Positions 27,988-37,059 of a stretch of 64,000 nt of DNA are shown piece by piece (the stretch's first letter is position 1; each line of letters opens with the position of its first letter). The DNA comes from Listeria monocytogenes (GTDB taxonomy: Bacteria > Bacillota > Bacilli > Lactobacillales > Listeriaceae). Location of the stretch: the NCBI RefSeq assembly GCF_041765605.1, contig NZ_CP168900.1:1938001-2002000 (forward strand), written 5' to 3'. Under the pieces are notes generated by a model that worked only from the letters and a program-made list of their open reading frames with translations, was not told the origin of the DNA and did no database searches. The position numbers were made by a program, and so were the translations under genes.

Positions 27988-28416
27988 TTATTCCTTTGTT
28001 TCTGGTTTCGTCGTCTCCATTGCCTTGAGCGTCTTAAGCGCATCCGGATGATTTTCAAAAAACTGAACAACATCCCCAATTCGGTCAATCGAGTTCCAAC
28101 TTAAGTGGTGTTCAATACCCTCCACATCATGATAAATATGGGAAGGATCTACGCCAATAATACTTAAAAAACTTTCTAGTAATGCGTGTCTTTCTAGGAG
28201 CCTTTTCCCCATTTGTGTTCCTTTAGGCGTCAAAATTAATCCACGATATTTCTCATAGATTAAATATTCGTCTTTATCCAGTTTCTGCACCATTTTTGTT
28301 ACAGAGGATGGATGGACAAATAACTCATCAGCAATATCCGAAACCCTGGCATAACCTTTCGTTTCGATAAGGGAATAGATTTTTTCAATATAATCTTCCA
28401 TACTAGGTGTTGGCAT
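27988..28416 (-). CDS. mntR: Manganese-responsive repressor MntR
   Basis: A 142-residue DtxR-family repressor that shuts off manganese uptake when Mn2+ is plentiful. It matches B. subtilis MntR closely, including helix-turn-helix [20 protein letters not shown] and metal ligands Asp8, Glu11 and the later cluster in [14 protein letters not shown] (equivalents of His77, Glu99, Glu102, His103). The SH3-like third domain of other DtxR proteins is absent, as expected. The frame extends 10 codons further to 28446, but ATG at 28416 is preceded by GGAGGG and gives the Met-Pro-Thr-Pro-Ser-Met start of MntR. Its likely target is the ABC operon at the left edge. Confidence 0.95.
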   Translation of the reverse strand: MPTPSMEDYIEKIYSLIETKGYARVSDIADELFVHPSSVTKMVQKLDKDEYLIYEKYRGLILTPKGTQMGKRLLERHALLESFLSIIGVDPSHIYHDVEGIEHHLSWNSIDRIGDVVQFFENHPDALKTLKAMETTKPETKE

Positions 28417-28779
28417 AGCTATACCCTCCAACTTAAATTCTTTCACATAGCCAATTGTACTATAATATCGCCCTTTCTAAAAGCAATTACCCTTTCAAAA
28501 ACGAAATTTCTCCTAGTGTATCACTCCAAAAAACACCGTAATTTGTACTCATTTAAGACATTTTAGTAAAAAGTATGCCCTTACAAGTCCAAAAATTTAA
28601 AAAATATCGAAAATCAGCTTGACGTTTATAGGTATTTTGATTTATAGTGTTAGTATCATATGCGGCAACGCTATGAACTGAAAAGGTAGTATTTGCGAGA
28701 AATTTTTTTAAGTTAAAATGAAAGCGTTTTAACAAATGATTCTAGCAATTATTAGCCATACTTAGGAGGATTTATTTCA
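28417..28779 (+). promoter_or_regulatory. Divergent region: mntR upstream side and long leader of the cold-shock gene
   Basis: The gap of 363 bases holds no gene. On the plus strand TTGACG (28619-28624) and TATAGT (28643-28648), 18 bases apart, form a good SigA promoter, giving a leader of about 125 bases before the cold-shock start. Long structured leaders are typical of cold-shock genes. ATGAAAGCGTTTTAA (28718-28732) inside the leader resembles a CcpA cre site but lacks one consensus C. The ribosome site AGGAGG is strong. Confidence 0.6.
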
Positions 28780-28980
28780 ATGCAAAATGGGAAAGTAAAA
28801 TGGTTTAACAATGAAAAGGGTTACGGTTTTATCGAATCAGACGGCGGCGAAGATATTTTCGTCCACTTCACAGCGATCCAAGGTGACGGCTACAAATCTT
28901 TAGAAGAAGGCCAAGCGGTAACATTTGAAGTAGTTGAAGGTAATCGCGGCGCTCAAGCAGCTAACGTAGAAAAAGCCTAA
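28780..28980 (+). CDS. cspD: Cold-shock protein (Csp family)
   Basis: A 66-residue single cold-shock domain. RNP1 (GYGFIE at about 14-19) and RNP2 (DIFVHF at 25-30) are intact, so it binds single-stranded RNA and DNA and acts as an RNA chaperone. The protein is acidic and of the usual length. I assign cspD from remembered gene order in L. monocytogenes (three csp genes); the sequence alone shows only the family. It is a single gene with its own promoter and terminator. Confidence 0.9.
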   Translation: MQNGKVKWFNNEKGYGFIESDGGEDIFVHFTAIQGDGYKSLEEGQAVTFEVVEGNRGAQAANVEKA

Positions 28981-29006
28981 ACCAGTTGCCAATTAGACAC
29001 GGACTT

Positions 29007-29035
29007 AAAAACCGGCATAACTCGCCGGTTTTTTT
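29007..29035 (+). terminator. Intrinsic terminator of the cold-shock gene
   Basis: A stem AAACCGGC / GCCGGTTT followed by T7, about 30 bases after the stop codon. Confidence 0.93.
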
Positions 29036-29102
29036 ATTGCAAAAAAAGAGCTTTCCTTCTATAATAAAGCCACATCTATTCATCTAATAGGAGGCGCATA
29101 AT

Positions 29103-29504
29103 ATGGAAGTTTTCGTGGATGGTGCAAGTGCTGGAAATCCTGGACCAAGTGGGGCTGGAATCGTTTTAAAAGCAGAAGGTATTTATGAACAATTCGCCAT
29201 TCCGCTCGCAGTGATGACGAATCATGAAGCAGAATTTATTGCGATTAAACTGGGACTGGAAGAAGCCATAAAAAAACAAGCTACATTAATTCGTCTATAC
29301 TCAGATTCGAAAGTTGCAATCGAAGCAATTCATAAACGACATGCGAAAAATCCGTTATTCAAGCCGCATTTAGAAGCAATTTTAGAAATGGCCGATTCAT
29401 TTGAATTGTTTTTTGCTGAATGGCGTAATGTAAGTCAAAATAAACAAGCCGACCACCTTGCGCGTCAGGCTATAAAAAAACAGAAGCAACCTGGAGTCAA
29501 ATAA
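29103..29504 (+). CDS. RNase HI family protein
   Basis: A 133-residue RNase H fold protein. The opening VFVDGASAGNPGPSGAGIVL gives the first catalytic Asp (residue 6), NHEAEF the Glu, YSDSK the second Asp and QADHLAR the fourth acidic residue, so all four catalytic positions appear present. The basic handle of E. coli RNase HI is missing, as in B. subtilis YpdQ/RnhA-type proteins. It may cut RNA in RNA-DNA hybrids. The last codons lie inside the downstream terminator stem. AGGAGG precedes the ATG. Confidence 0.85.
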   Translation: MEVFVDGASAGNPGPSGAGIVLKAEGIYEQFAIPLAVMTNHEAEFIAIKLGLEEAIKKQATLIRLYSDSKVAIEAIHKRHAKNPLFKPHLEAILEMADSFELFFAEWRNVSQNKQADHLARQAIKKQKQPGVK

Positions 29505-29521
29505 CCAGATTGCTTCTATTT
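29482..29521. terminator. Bidirectional terminator overlapping the 3' end of the RNase HI gene
   Basis: Arms AGAAGCAACCTGG (29482-29494) and CCAGATTGCTTCT (29505-29517) pair with one wobble or mismatch around a 10-base loop that contains the RNase HI stop codon. A/T runs lie on both sides. The exonuclease gene converges from the other side two bases further. Confidence 0.8.
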
Positions 29522-29522
29522 T

Positions 29523-30395
29523 TTATTCGATATCGCGCGTTAACGTTTTTAAACCGTATTTTTCAACTACAGCAAAAGCATCCTCGCGGAATCCGTCATA
29601 TTTTAAACTAGGCAAGTCTATTTCTAGCGGAACTTCTGTATGAATCCGAGCTAATTTTTGACTTAATTCTAGCATTGCTAAGTCTTCTTGGATTTTGGTT
29701 TGTTGCGCTGGTTTCAGTTTATCAAGGTTGTTCAAGACGCCTTCAATTGACTCAAATTCTTGAATAAGCTTAATCGCTGTTTTTTCACCGATTCCACGAA
29801 CACCCGGATAACCATCTGAAGTGTCGCCCATTAATGCTTTCACATCAATAAATTGTCTTGGAGAAATACCCATCTCTTCAAAAAATGTCGCTTCATCATA
29901 TCGTTTATAATTACCGTAACCTTTTTGCATAATCCAGACATCATTCGTCGGTGCGATTAGTTGCAGTAAATCTTTGTCGCCACTTAAAACAGTCGTAGCA
30001 ATCGTATTACTCGCTTGAACGGTAATTGTCCCAATACAGTCATCTGCTTCAAAACCCGGCACACCTAAATTGACAAAGCCAAACCCAGCAGCTACCTCTT
30101 TCGCTAAATCAAACTGCGGAATCATTTCTTCTGGTGGCGCTGTTCTGCCTGCTTTATAACCATCATATAATTCATTTCGAAATGTTTGCGACCCCATATC
30201 CCAGCAAATTAGTGTATGCGTTGGGTTACTCTGGCGAATCGCTGCAAACATGTGGCGCATAAAACCTTGCACCCCATTCGTCGGAATTCCATGCTGGTTA
30301 AACATAAATTGTTTGGAAACGGCTGTTGCATAAAATGCTCGGAAAAGTAGTGCCATTCCATCAACAACGAGCAAATTTTCTCGATTTTCGTTCAT
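29523..30395 (-). CDS. 5'-3' exonuclease (YpcP/FEN family)
   Basis: A 290-residue stand-alone homologue of the 5'-nuclease domain of DNA polymerase I. Conserved acidic metal-binding positions occur in LLVVDGMALLFRAFYA, ICWDMGSQTFRNELYDGYKAGR, FEADDCIGT and LSGDKDLLQL, followed by the helix-hairpin-helix in YPGVRGIGEKTAIKLIQEF. It would remove RNA primers and flaps. Its neighbour on the other strand is an RNase HI-like gene, which acts on the same kind of substrate, so the two may both serve Okazaki fragment processing; that is inference. GGAGG precedes the ATG. Confidence 0.92.
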   Translation of the reverse strand: MNENRENLLVVDGMALLFRAFYATAVSKQFMFNQHGIPTNGVQGFMRHMFAAIRQSNPTHTLICWDMGSQTFRNELYDGYKAGRTAPPEEMIPQFDLAKEVAAGFGFVNLGVPGFEADDCIGTITVQASNTIATTVLSGDKDLLQLIAPTNDVWIMQKGYGNYKRYDEATFFEEMGISPRQFIDVKALMGDTSDGYPGVRGIGEKTAIKLIQEFESIEGVLNNLDKLKPAQQTKIQEDLAMLELSQKLARIHTEVPLEIDLPSLKYDGFREDAFAVVEKYGLKTLTRDIE

Positions 30396-30472
30396 ATATA
30401 ATCCTCCAATTTCCTTCTACTGCCATCTATTGTAGCATAATTATAACTGGCTCGCAGAAAAAAAGGAGCTTT

Positions 30473-30742
30473 TTACCAGCTTGCTTTTGTCACGCCGGGT
30501 AATTGTCCTTGATGTGCTAGTTCACGAAAACGGATTCGCGACATACCAAATTTACGCATGTAGCCGTGGGGACGTCCAGTTAGTTCACAACGATTGTGTA
30601 GCCGGGACGGGGAAGAATCGCGTGGTAATTTGCGTAATTCATCGTAGCGGCCTTCTGCTTTTAGCGTCCGGCGAAGTTCCGCATATTGTTCCACGAGCGC
30701 TTGTTGACGTTCATGTTTGGCAACTTTTGATTTTTTAGCCAT
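30473..30742 (-). CDS. rpsN: Ribosomal protein S14, zinc-independent paralogue
   Basis: An 89-residue S14 of the long form. The short zinc form (61 residues, two CxxC pairs) is replaced here by a sequence with a single Cys ([40 protein letters not shown]), so zinc cannot be bound in the usual way. Such alternative S14 proteins replace the zinc form when zinc is scarce and are repressed by Zur. A Zur-like box lies in the promoter, which fits. AAGGAAGGAG precedes the ATG. It stands alone, outside a ribosomal protein operon. Confidence 0.94.
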   Translation of the reverse strand: MAKKSKVAKHERQQALVEQYAELRRTLKAEGRYDELRKLPRDSSPSRLHNRCELTGRPHGYMRKFGMSRIRFRELAHQGQLPGVTKASW

Positions 30743-30758
30743 GTGTCTCTCCTTCCTT

Positions 30759-30810
30759 AAATAATAATAATTACGATTTACATCATACGCCGATTTAATT
30801 AGGAAAGCAA
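30759..30810 (-). promoter_or_regulatory. rpsN promoter with Zur-type operator
   Basis: On the minus strand TTGCTT (30805-30810) and TATGAT (30782-30787) are 17 bases apart. Just downstream (30759-30779), over the expected start site, is AAATCGTAAT-T-ATTATTATTT, matching the Bacillus Zur box AAATCGTAATNATTACGATTT at all but two positions. A repressor here would block transcription when zinc is available. Confidence 0.8.
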
Positions 30811-30825
30811 GTCTTCTGTTTTAAA

Positions 30826-30858
30826 AAAACCGATATCCAGTTAAACTGAATATCGGTT
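30826..30858 (-). terminator. Intrinsic terminator of the chitinase gene
   Basis: A 13-bp stem with one mismatch (AACCGATATCCAG / CTGAATATCGGTT) and T7 on the minus strand, a few bases after the stop codon. Confidence 0.92.
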
Positions 30859-30864
30859 GTCCTA

Positions 30865-31923
30865 TTATTTAGTTCCAACTATCGGACCATACGCGTTAGA
30901 GAAACCATTATTATAAGGCACTCCTGCTTTATTTTTACCTGCATCCCAGTTCACCGACCAAGTCATAATCCCTTTCACCGGTGTGCCTTTTGCTTGTAAA
31001 CGAGTGAAAACATTTTTGACGATTTGCGGATCTTTTACATAACCAGTTGCGGCTGCATCCACATTGGCTGGTAAACCGAACACGAATTTATTAGCTGGGA
31101 TTTTCAAGTAACCACGAGTCCCGTTAATAAAGGAGTCCGCCATATAATATAAGAAAGATTCTTTTAATGTATCATTATTTTGCGCAATCCATTGGTTTGT
31201 TTCATCAACCCAAACACCATCGCCACCTTGGTTGTATAGTTGTGGCGCAATATAGTCATAATAATTAGCAAGTGAGGTTAGGTAGCTTTCATAGGCACTA
31301 CCTGGTTTTAAATAAGGAAATTCTGGTGCCATCGTAATTAGGAAATTTTTCCCTTCCGCTTTATAATGATCTTTGACGATTTTTAGCGCAGCTGGGATAA
31401 CCGTTTTATTATCTCCCGCGGTAATCGCACTTTGTTCTAAGTCGATGTCTAATCCATCAAAACCATATGTTTCTACTTGGCGGATAATTTCATTCGCGAA
31501 CGCCTCTTCATCCCCAGCTTTTAGTTCCACGTGTCCATCTGCTCCACCTAGTGCCAAAAGAACGGCCCGACCTTCTTTATTTAATGCGCCGACTTGTGCT
31601 CTGAAATCGCTATCATTTATTCCCACTGGTTTAAATGTCGGAATGCGATTTACCCCGTCCCCTTTCATAAAGGAAACATCTACCACGTTATAAGCTTTCG
31701 GTGTATCTTTTAGGGCGATATCAGCCGAAGTCCCTTGTTGATAGCCATCATTTCCGGAAGATTTCCAACTATGCCAGTACCCAACTAGCACCTGTTTGTT
31801 AGAAATATCTGGCATTACAGAAGCGTCATCCGTCGCCGCTTGTGCTTGACTACCAAATGCCCCCAGTCCCGCACCAACTAAAAGTAAAGACAAACCACCA
31901 ACCATTACTTGTTTTCCATTCAT
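30865..31923 (-). CDS. chiA: Secreted chitinase, GH18 family
   Basis: A 352-residue secreted glycoside hydrolase. A signal peptide (about 1-29, cut after AQA) is followed by a single GH18 barrel with the catalytic DxDxE motif in GFDGLDIDLEQ and the SVNWDAGKN end. No chitin-binding or fibronectin domain is present. It cleaves beta-1,4-GlcNAc chains; in L. monocytogenes the chitinase ChiA has been linked to virulence and its mRNA is a target of the sRNA LhrA (from memory). A SigB-type promoter lies upstream. AGGGGGA precedes the ATG. Confidence 0.93.
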   Translation of the reverse strand: MNGKQVMVGGLSLLLVGAGLGAFGSQAQAATDDASVMPDISNKQVLVGYWHSWKSSGNDGYQQGTSADIALKDTPKAYNVVDVSFMKGDGVNRIPTFKPVGINDSDFRAQVGALNKEGRAVLLALGGADGHVELKAGDEEAFANEIIRQVETYGFDGLDIDLEQSAITAGDNKTVIPAALKIVKDHYKAEGKNFLITMAPEFPYLKPGSAYESYLTSLANYYDYIAPQLYNQGGDGVWVDETNQWIAQNNDTLKESFLYYMADSFINGTRGYLKIPANKFVFGLPANVDAAATGYVKDPQIVKNVFTRLQAKGTPVKGIMTWSVNWDAGKNKAGVPYNNGFSNAYGPIVGTK

Positions 31924-31980
31924 CTACTTTTCCCCCTTACTTTATCTACCCCAATCTTGCTTTTTTGGAGCTACTAGAAA

Positions 31981-32005
31981 ATACCCATCATAATGAAAAT
32001 AAAAC
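31981..32005 (-). promoter_or_regulatory. SigB-type promoter of the chitinase gene
   Basis: On the minus strand GTTT (32002-32005) and GGGTAT (31981-31986) are 15 bases apart, a full match to the general stress sigma factor consensus (GTTT-N13-17-GGGWAT). The transcript would have a leader of about 50 bases before the ATG at 31923. Confidence 0.7.
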
Positions 32006-32020
32006 TAGAAAAACAGCAAA

Positions 32021-32052
32021 AAAGCGAAATTGATATAGACCAATTCCGCTTT
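32021..32052 (-). terminator. Intrinsic terminator after pbuX
   Basis: A stem AAAGCGAAATTG / CAATTCCGCTTT with one mismatch, and T6 on the minus strand, about 60 bases after the pbuX stop. It separates the purine operon from the chitinase promoter. Confidence 0.85.
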
Positions 32053-32114
32053 CAAATAAATGAATGTGTATAAGTAACTGAGAAAAAATAGCCCAATTAA
32101 AACTGTTTTATTTT

Positions 32115-33422
32115 TTATTTCGCATGTTGTGGTTCTGGATCTGCTACTTTTTTATCTTTCCGATGTGGAATCATATTGAAAATGATATTCAGTGTAATTG
32201 CTGTCACACTGCCCGCAACAATTCCATTACTCGTAAATAAGCGAACAAAGGATGGAAAAGCATTGAACAAATCTGGAACGACTGTAACGCCTAAGCCAAC
32301 ACCAACTGCACACGCAATAATTAACAAGTTTTCTTGAGAAGTGAAATTAACTTTTCCAAGCATCTTAATTCCTTGTGCGACAACCATGCCGAACATCGCG
32401 ACCATAGCGCCGCCGAGAACTGGTGTCGGAATAATCGTTGTTACTGCACCAATTTTGGGAATCAGACCAAGCACAATAAGGAAACCAGCTGCCGCATAAA
32501 TCACTTTACGTGTTTTAATACCAGAAAGTTGAACGAGTCCAACGTTTTGGGAATAAGCCGTATAGGGGAATGTATTAAATACACCGCCAAGCATAATCGC
32601 AAGCCCCTCTGCCCGGTAACCACGCGTTAAATCTTTTTGCGTTAATTTGCGTTCGGTAATATCAGATAAAGCGAAATATACTCCCGTTGATTCCACCATG
32701 CTGACAAGCGCAATTAAAATCATCGTAATAATTGCCGGCCACTCAAAGGTCGGTGTGCCAAAATAAAATGGTTTCGGCATATGGAACCAGCTCGCCTCAC
32801 TCACAGGACCAAGCGAGATCCCTTTATAAAGCGCTGCAAAAAGGGAACCTCCAACCAGACCTATTAAAACAGCAATCGCCTTCGAAAACCCTTGTCCAAA
32901 ACGATACACTAAAATAATTAAAAGTAATGTCCCAAAACCAAGGCCGAGATTATACATTGAGCCAAAATCTTTTGCTCCTTCTCCACCAGCAAGATTATTA
33001 ATTGCAACGGGAATAAGTGTTAAACCAATCACTGTTACAACCGAACCAGTCACAACAGGAGGGAAAAATCGTACAACTTTGGAGAAAAATGGTGCTATTA
33101 ATAATACAAAAAGTCCTGAAACAATAATCGAACCGTAAATCGCGCCAATGCCCATATCTTGTCCAATTAAAATAATCGGCGCAATAGCTTGAACCGCACA
33201 TCCAAGTACAACCGGTAAACCAATTCCAAAGAAGCGGTTAACCGTTAATTGTAGTAATGTCGCAATCCCGCACATAAAAATATCAATCGAAACTAAGTAA
33301 GTCATTTCTTCTCCGTTAAAACCTAATGCTCCACCAATTAATAATGGAACAATCACCGCTCCAGCATACATCGCTAGAACATGTTGAAATCCTAAAGCTG
33401 CAATTTTCCCTTTACCTAACAT
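32115..33422 (-). CDS. pbuX: Xanthine permease
   Basis: A 435-residue polytopic transporter of the nucleobase-cation symporter-2 family, which brings xanthine (and perhaps guanine) in with protons. It has about twelve to fourteen hydrophobic segments and the family motifs near VVLGCAVQAIAPII, VVTGSVVTVIGLTLIPVAINNLAGG and FNTFPYTAYSQNVGLVQLSG. The ATG lies seven bases after the xpt stop, and both genes share the purine riboswitch at 34103-34172. The C terminus is short and charged. Confidence 0.93.
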   Translation of the reverse strand: MLGKGKIAALGFQHVLAMYAGAVIVPLLIGGALGFNGEEMTYLVSIDIFMCGIATLLQLTVNRFFGIGLPVVLGCAVQAIAPIILIGQDMGIGAIYGSIIVSGLFVLLIAPFFSKVVRFFPPVVTGSVVTVIGLTLIPVAINNLAGGEGAKDFGSMYNLGLGFGTLLLIILVYRFGQGFSKAIAVLIGLVGGSLFAALYKGISLGPVSEASWFHMPKPFYFGTPTFEWPAIITMILIALVSMVESTGVYFALSDITERKLTQKDLTRGYRAEGLAIMLGGVFNTFPYTAYSQNVGLVQLSGIKTRKVIYAAAGFLIVLGLIPKIGAVTTIIPTPVLGGAMVAMFGMVVAQGIKMLGKVNFTSQENLLIIACAVGVGLGVTVVPDLFNAFPSFVRLFTSNGIVAGSVTAITLNIIFNMIPHRKDKKVADPEPQHAK

Positions 33423-33428
33423 TTACTC

Positions 33429-34226
<798 letters not shown>

Positions 34227-34234
34227 CTAATTTT

Positions 34235-35743
34235 TTACTTATTGAATTGGTAAACATAAGCGTATCTTTTTTCTAGTAAATCTAGCAAATACGTTGGGTT
34301 CAAGCCCTCTCCCGTTGTATCTGTTAAAATTTCTAAAGGTTTCTTTGTTTTACCAAATTTATGCACATGTTCAGTCAACCATATTTTGAGTTCCGAATAA
34401 TCATCACTTGCAATAATCGCATCAATATTCGGAATTTCTTTTTGCATTTGGTTAAAAAACTGTGCCGCGTACATTAAGCCAAGTGCGTAGGATGGGAAGT
34501 AACCAAAATCGCCACCAGCCCAGTGAATATCTTGCAGAACACCATTTGTATCATTATCTGGACGAATACCTAGATATTCTTCGTACTTGTCGCCCCATGC
34601 TTTCGGTAAATCTTTTACTTCTAATTCACCGTTAATAAGCGCTTTTTCTAGTTCATAACGAATCATAATATGTAGCGGATAAGTTAATGTATCAGCTTCA
34701 ATTCGAATCAGCGAACTTTCAGAGATATTCACAGCACGGTAGAAATCTTCCAACTTCACCTGATCAAAAGCAGGTTTTGTAATCGCTTGGAAGTCAGCAT
34801 AATTACTTTTCCAAAAGGCTAAACTAGAGCCGATAATAATTTCATAGAATAATGATTGCGACTCATGAATCCCCATGGAAGCCCCATTGGCAAGCGGAGT
34901 ACCTACAAGTGCTGCGTCAAAATTTTGTTCATAAATCGCATGACCGCCTTCATGAATCGTTCCAAACACAGCCATTTTAAAATCATTTTCGTTATAGCGT
35001 GTCGTAATACGAACATCACCTGTATTTAAGCCTGTTGCAAACGGATGAACCGTTTCATCTAAACGTCCTGCTTCAAAATCAAAGCCCATCTTATTCAAAA
35101 TGCGAATACTAAATTCTTTTTGTTTTGCTTCGGATATTTTCGTGTTTAAAATCGTCGCATCTGGCTTCACACCTTCGTTTTCGATTTTTTCACGAATCGC
35201 CATAATACCGTCACGTACTTTTTCAAATACGGAATCAAGCACAGATACGGTTACACCTGGCTCATATTGATCAAGCAATGTGTCATATTTATTTTCTTCA
35301 TAACCCCAATACTCAACGAATTTACGCTTCATTTCTAAAATTTTTGTTAGGAATGGTTCAAATGCTGCAAAATCATTTTGTTCGCGTGCTGTTGTCCATG
35401 CGGTTTCCGCTTGCGCTACCAGCTTTGTATATTCCGCATATTCTTTACTTGGGATTTTTTTATTTAAATCATATGTTTTTTGAGACTCTTCTAAAGTTTT
35501 ACGAGTGATTTCGGATAGATTTTCTTTATCTTGATTAAGTCCAGCAATAAAAGCAGCCATTTCTTCTGACGTTTGCATATTGAAAATCTCTTCAGAAAGA
35601 ACGCCAATAACATCCGAACGGCCTTCCATTCCTTTTGCCGGCGTGCCTGTACGAAGATCCCAGTAAACTAATGCGAGTGCTTCTTCTAGAGCTTCCATCT
35701 TTTTAATATACGCTAAAAATTCCTCTTCTAATGTTTCTACCAA
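34235..35743 (-). CDS. Thermostable-type metallocarboxypeptidase (M32 family)
   Basis: A 502-residue cytoplasmic zinc carboxypeptidase of family M32 (TaqCP type, B. subtilis YpwA). The zinc motif HEGGH lies in TIHEGGHAIYEQN, followed by the downstream Glu and the family-specific DXRXT-like and HESQS motifs (MGIHESQSLFYE). The frame reaches an ATG at 35758, but the ribosome site GGAGGAG lies after it, six bases before the TTG at 35743, so TTG is the start. It lies 19 bases after ypsC, in the same direction, without a terminator. Confidence 0.9.
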   Translation of the reverse strand: MVETLEEEFLAYIKKMEALEEALALVYWDLRTGTPAKGMEGRSDVIGVLSEEIFNMQTSEEMAAFIAGLNQDKENLSEITRKTLEESQKTYDLNKKIPSKEYAEYTKLVAQAETAWTTAREQNDFAAFEPFLTKILEMKRKFVEYWGYEENKYDTLLDQYEPGVTVSVLDSVFEKVRDGIMAIREKIENEGVKPDATILNTKISEAKQKEFSIRILNKMGFDFEAGRLDETVHPFATGLNTGDVRITTRYNENDFKMAVFGTIHEGGHAIYEQNFDAALVGTPLANGASMGIHESQSLFYEIIIGSSLAFWKSNYADFQAITKPAFDQVKLEDFYRAVNISESSLIRIEADTLTYPLHIMIRYELEKALINGELEVKDLPKAWGDKYEEYLGIRPDNDTNGVLQDIHWAGGDFGYFPSYALGLMYAAQFFNQMQKEIPNIDAIIASDDYSELKIWLTEHVHKFGKTKKPLEILTDTTGEGLNPTYLLDLLEKRYAYVYQFNK

Positions 35744-35762
35744 ACTTAACTCCTCCATTCAA

Positions 35763-36911
35763 TCAATCTTCTTTTTTAGGACGTGGTTTTCTTGGACCCC
35801 AATATTGATATAAATCTGTGCGCAAGTAACCATTATATAATTTGCGTTTCTTCGTCGCTTTTTTACCATAAACTTCTTCAAAAAGTTCATAAGAAGTCAG
35901 CACATACACAGACCATGTCGGCATACGTTTATAAACGATACCCATTTCGCGGTATAGTTGGCGTACTGCTTCCTCATCCTCTAAACGTTCCCCGTATGGT
36001 GGATTCGCAACAACGACCCCGTATTCATCTTCTGTTTGAAAGTCAGCTACTTGAAGTTGTCTAAAAGTAATTAAATCGCCAAGCCCAGCCTCCACAGCAT
36101 TTTGTTTCGCGATTTCGATTAAACGAGCGTCAATATCGCCACCAATAATATTTAACGGTTGATCATAATTGGCCAAATCTTCCGCTTCTTGTCTCGCATC
36201 CGCCCAAACTTGCTTCGGCATCCAGTCCCATGTTTCCGATACGAACTCACGATTGAAACCTGGCGCAATGTTTTGTCCAATAAGTGCTGCCTCAATTGGA
36301 ATTGTTCCAGAACCACATACTGGGTCATAAAATGGTCTATCCGGATGCCAACTCGTAAGTAGTACAAGCGCCGCCGCCATTGTTTCTTTGATTGGCGCAC
36401 TACCTTGTGCTAAACGGTAACCACGTTTATGTAATCCCGCACCACTAGTATCAATTGTCAAAGTTACTTCATCTTTTAAAATTGAAACTTCTAACTTAAA
36501 TAACGCGCCTGTTTCCATCAAACGACCAGAACGACGATACTTTTCACTGACACGGTTAACGATGGCTTTTTTTACAATCGCTTGGCAATCAGGCACACTA
36601 TAAAGCGTTGACTTAACTGATTTACCAGCCACTGGAAACTGTGCATCAAGCGGTAAATAATCTTCCCAAGGTAAAGCTTTCGTCTTTTCAAATAGTTCAT
36701 CAAATGTCGTTGCTTTAAAAACACCAACCACAATTTTCACACGGTCGGCTACACGAAGCCATAGATTCGCTCTAGCAATTGCAGATAAATCTCCTTCAAA
36801 ATATACTTTACCGTTTTCTACTTTTGGATCATAGCCTAAGCGCGCTACTTCTTTCCCAACAATTGCTTCTAAACCCGAAGCAGCCGTCGCCACCAACTGA
36901 AATGTTTTCAT
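35763..36911 (-). CDS. ypsC: THUMP-domain rRNA/tRNA N2-guanine methyltransferase (YpsC/RlmL-like)
   Basis: A 382-residue SAM-dependent RNA methyltransferase. A THUMP RNA-binding domain (about 45-155) is followed by the methylase domain with FYDPVCGSGTIPIEAALIG for SAM binding and ANPPYGERL as the catalytic NPPY motif. By family it resembles the enzyme that makes m2G2445 in 23S rRNA. The open frame extends 31 codons upstream (to 37004), but that part overlaps the terminator region of rnpB and lacks a ribosome site; ATG at 36911 follows AAAGGAT. Confidence 0.88.
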   Translation of the reverse strand: MKTFQLVATAASGLEAIVGKEVARLGYDPKVENGKVYFEGDLSAIARANLWLRVADRVKIVVGVFKATTFDELFEKTKALPWEDYLPLDAQFPVAGKSVKSTLYSVPDCQAIVKKAIVNRVSEKYRRSGRLMETGALFKLEVSILKDEVTLTIDTSGAGLHKRGYRLAQGSAPIKETMAAALVLLTSWHPDRPFYDPVCGSGTIPIEAALIGQNIAPGFNREFVSETWDWMPKQVWADARQEAEDLANYDQPLNIIGGDIDARLIEIAKQNAVEAGLGDLITFRQLQVADFQTEDEYGVVVANPPYGERLEDEEAVRQLYREMGIVYKRMPTWSVYVLTSYELFEEVYGKKATKKRKLYNGYLRTDLYQYWGPRKPRPKKED

Positions 36912-36942
36912 TGTGTCCCATCCTTTAATTAAATTTCTAATG

Positions 36943-37041
36943 AAAAAAAGCTGTTTTAAGAGGAGGAGGTTTGTTTTAAATAGGCATTCAACCAGGTCGA
37001 ACACCCACCTTAAAACTTGCGCTCCGGCCTTCTAAAACAGC
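36943..37041 (-). terminator. Long-loop terminator-like structure between rnpB and ypsC
   Basis: On the minus strand GCTGTTTTAGAAGG (37028-37041) pairs with CCTCTTAAAACAGC (36950-36963) over 14 positions with one mismatch and one wobble, followed by T7 (36943-36949). The loop of 64 bases contains further possible stems, such as GTTTTAA with TTAAAAC. It lies just after RNase P RNA and may terminate it, or form a leader for ypsC. Confidence 0.7.
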
Positions 37042-37059
37042 CTTCAATGTTAAATTAAA

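Noticed and set aside
28553-28735. Small open frame on the minus strand in the csp leader region
   Set aside because: No ribosome site or known similarity; it overlaps the csp promoter.
30446-30470. Terminator after rpsN
   Set aside because: A T7 run is present, but only a short AGCT-based stem can be drawn.
36912-37004. N-terminal extension of YpsC
   Set aside because: The open frame runs through the rnpB terminator region and has no ribosome site; ATG at 36911 has one.
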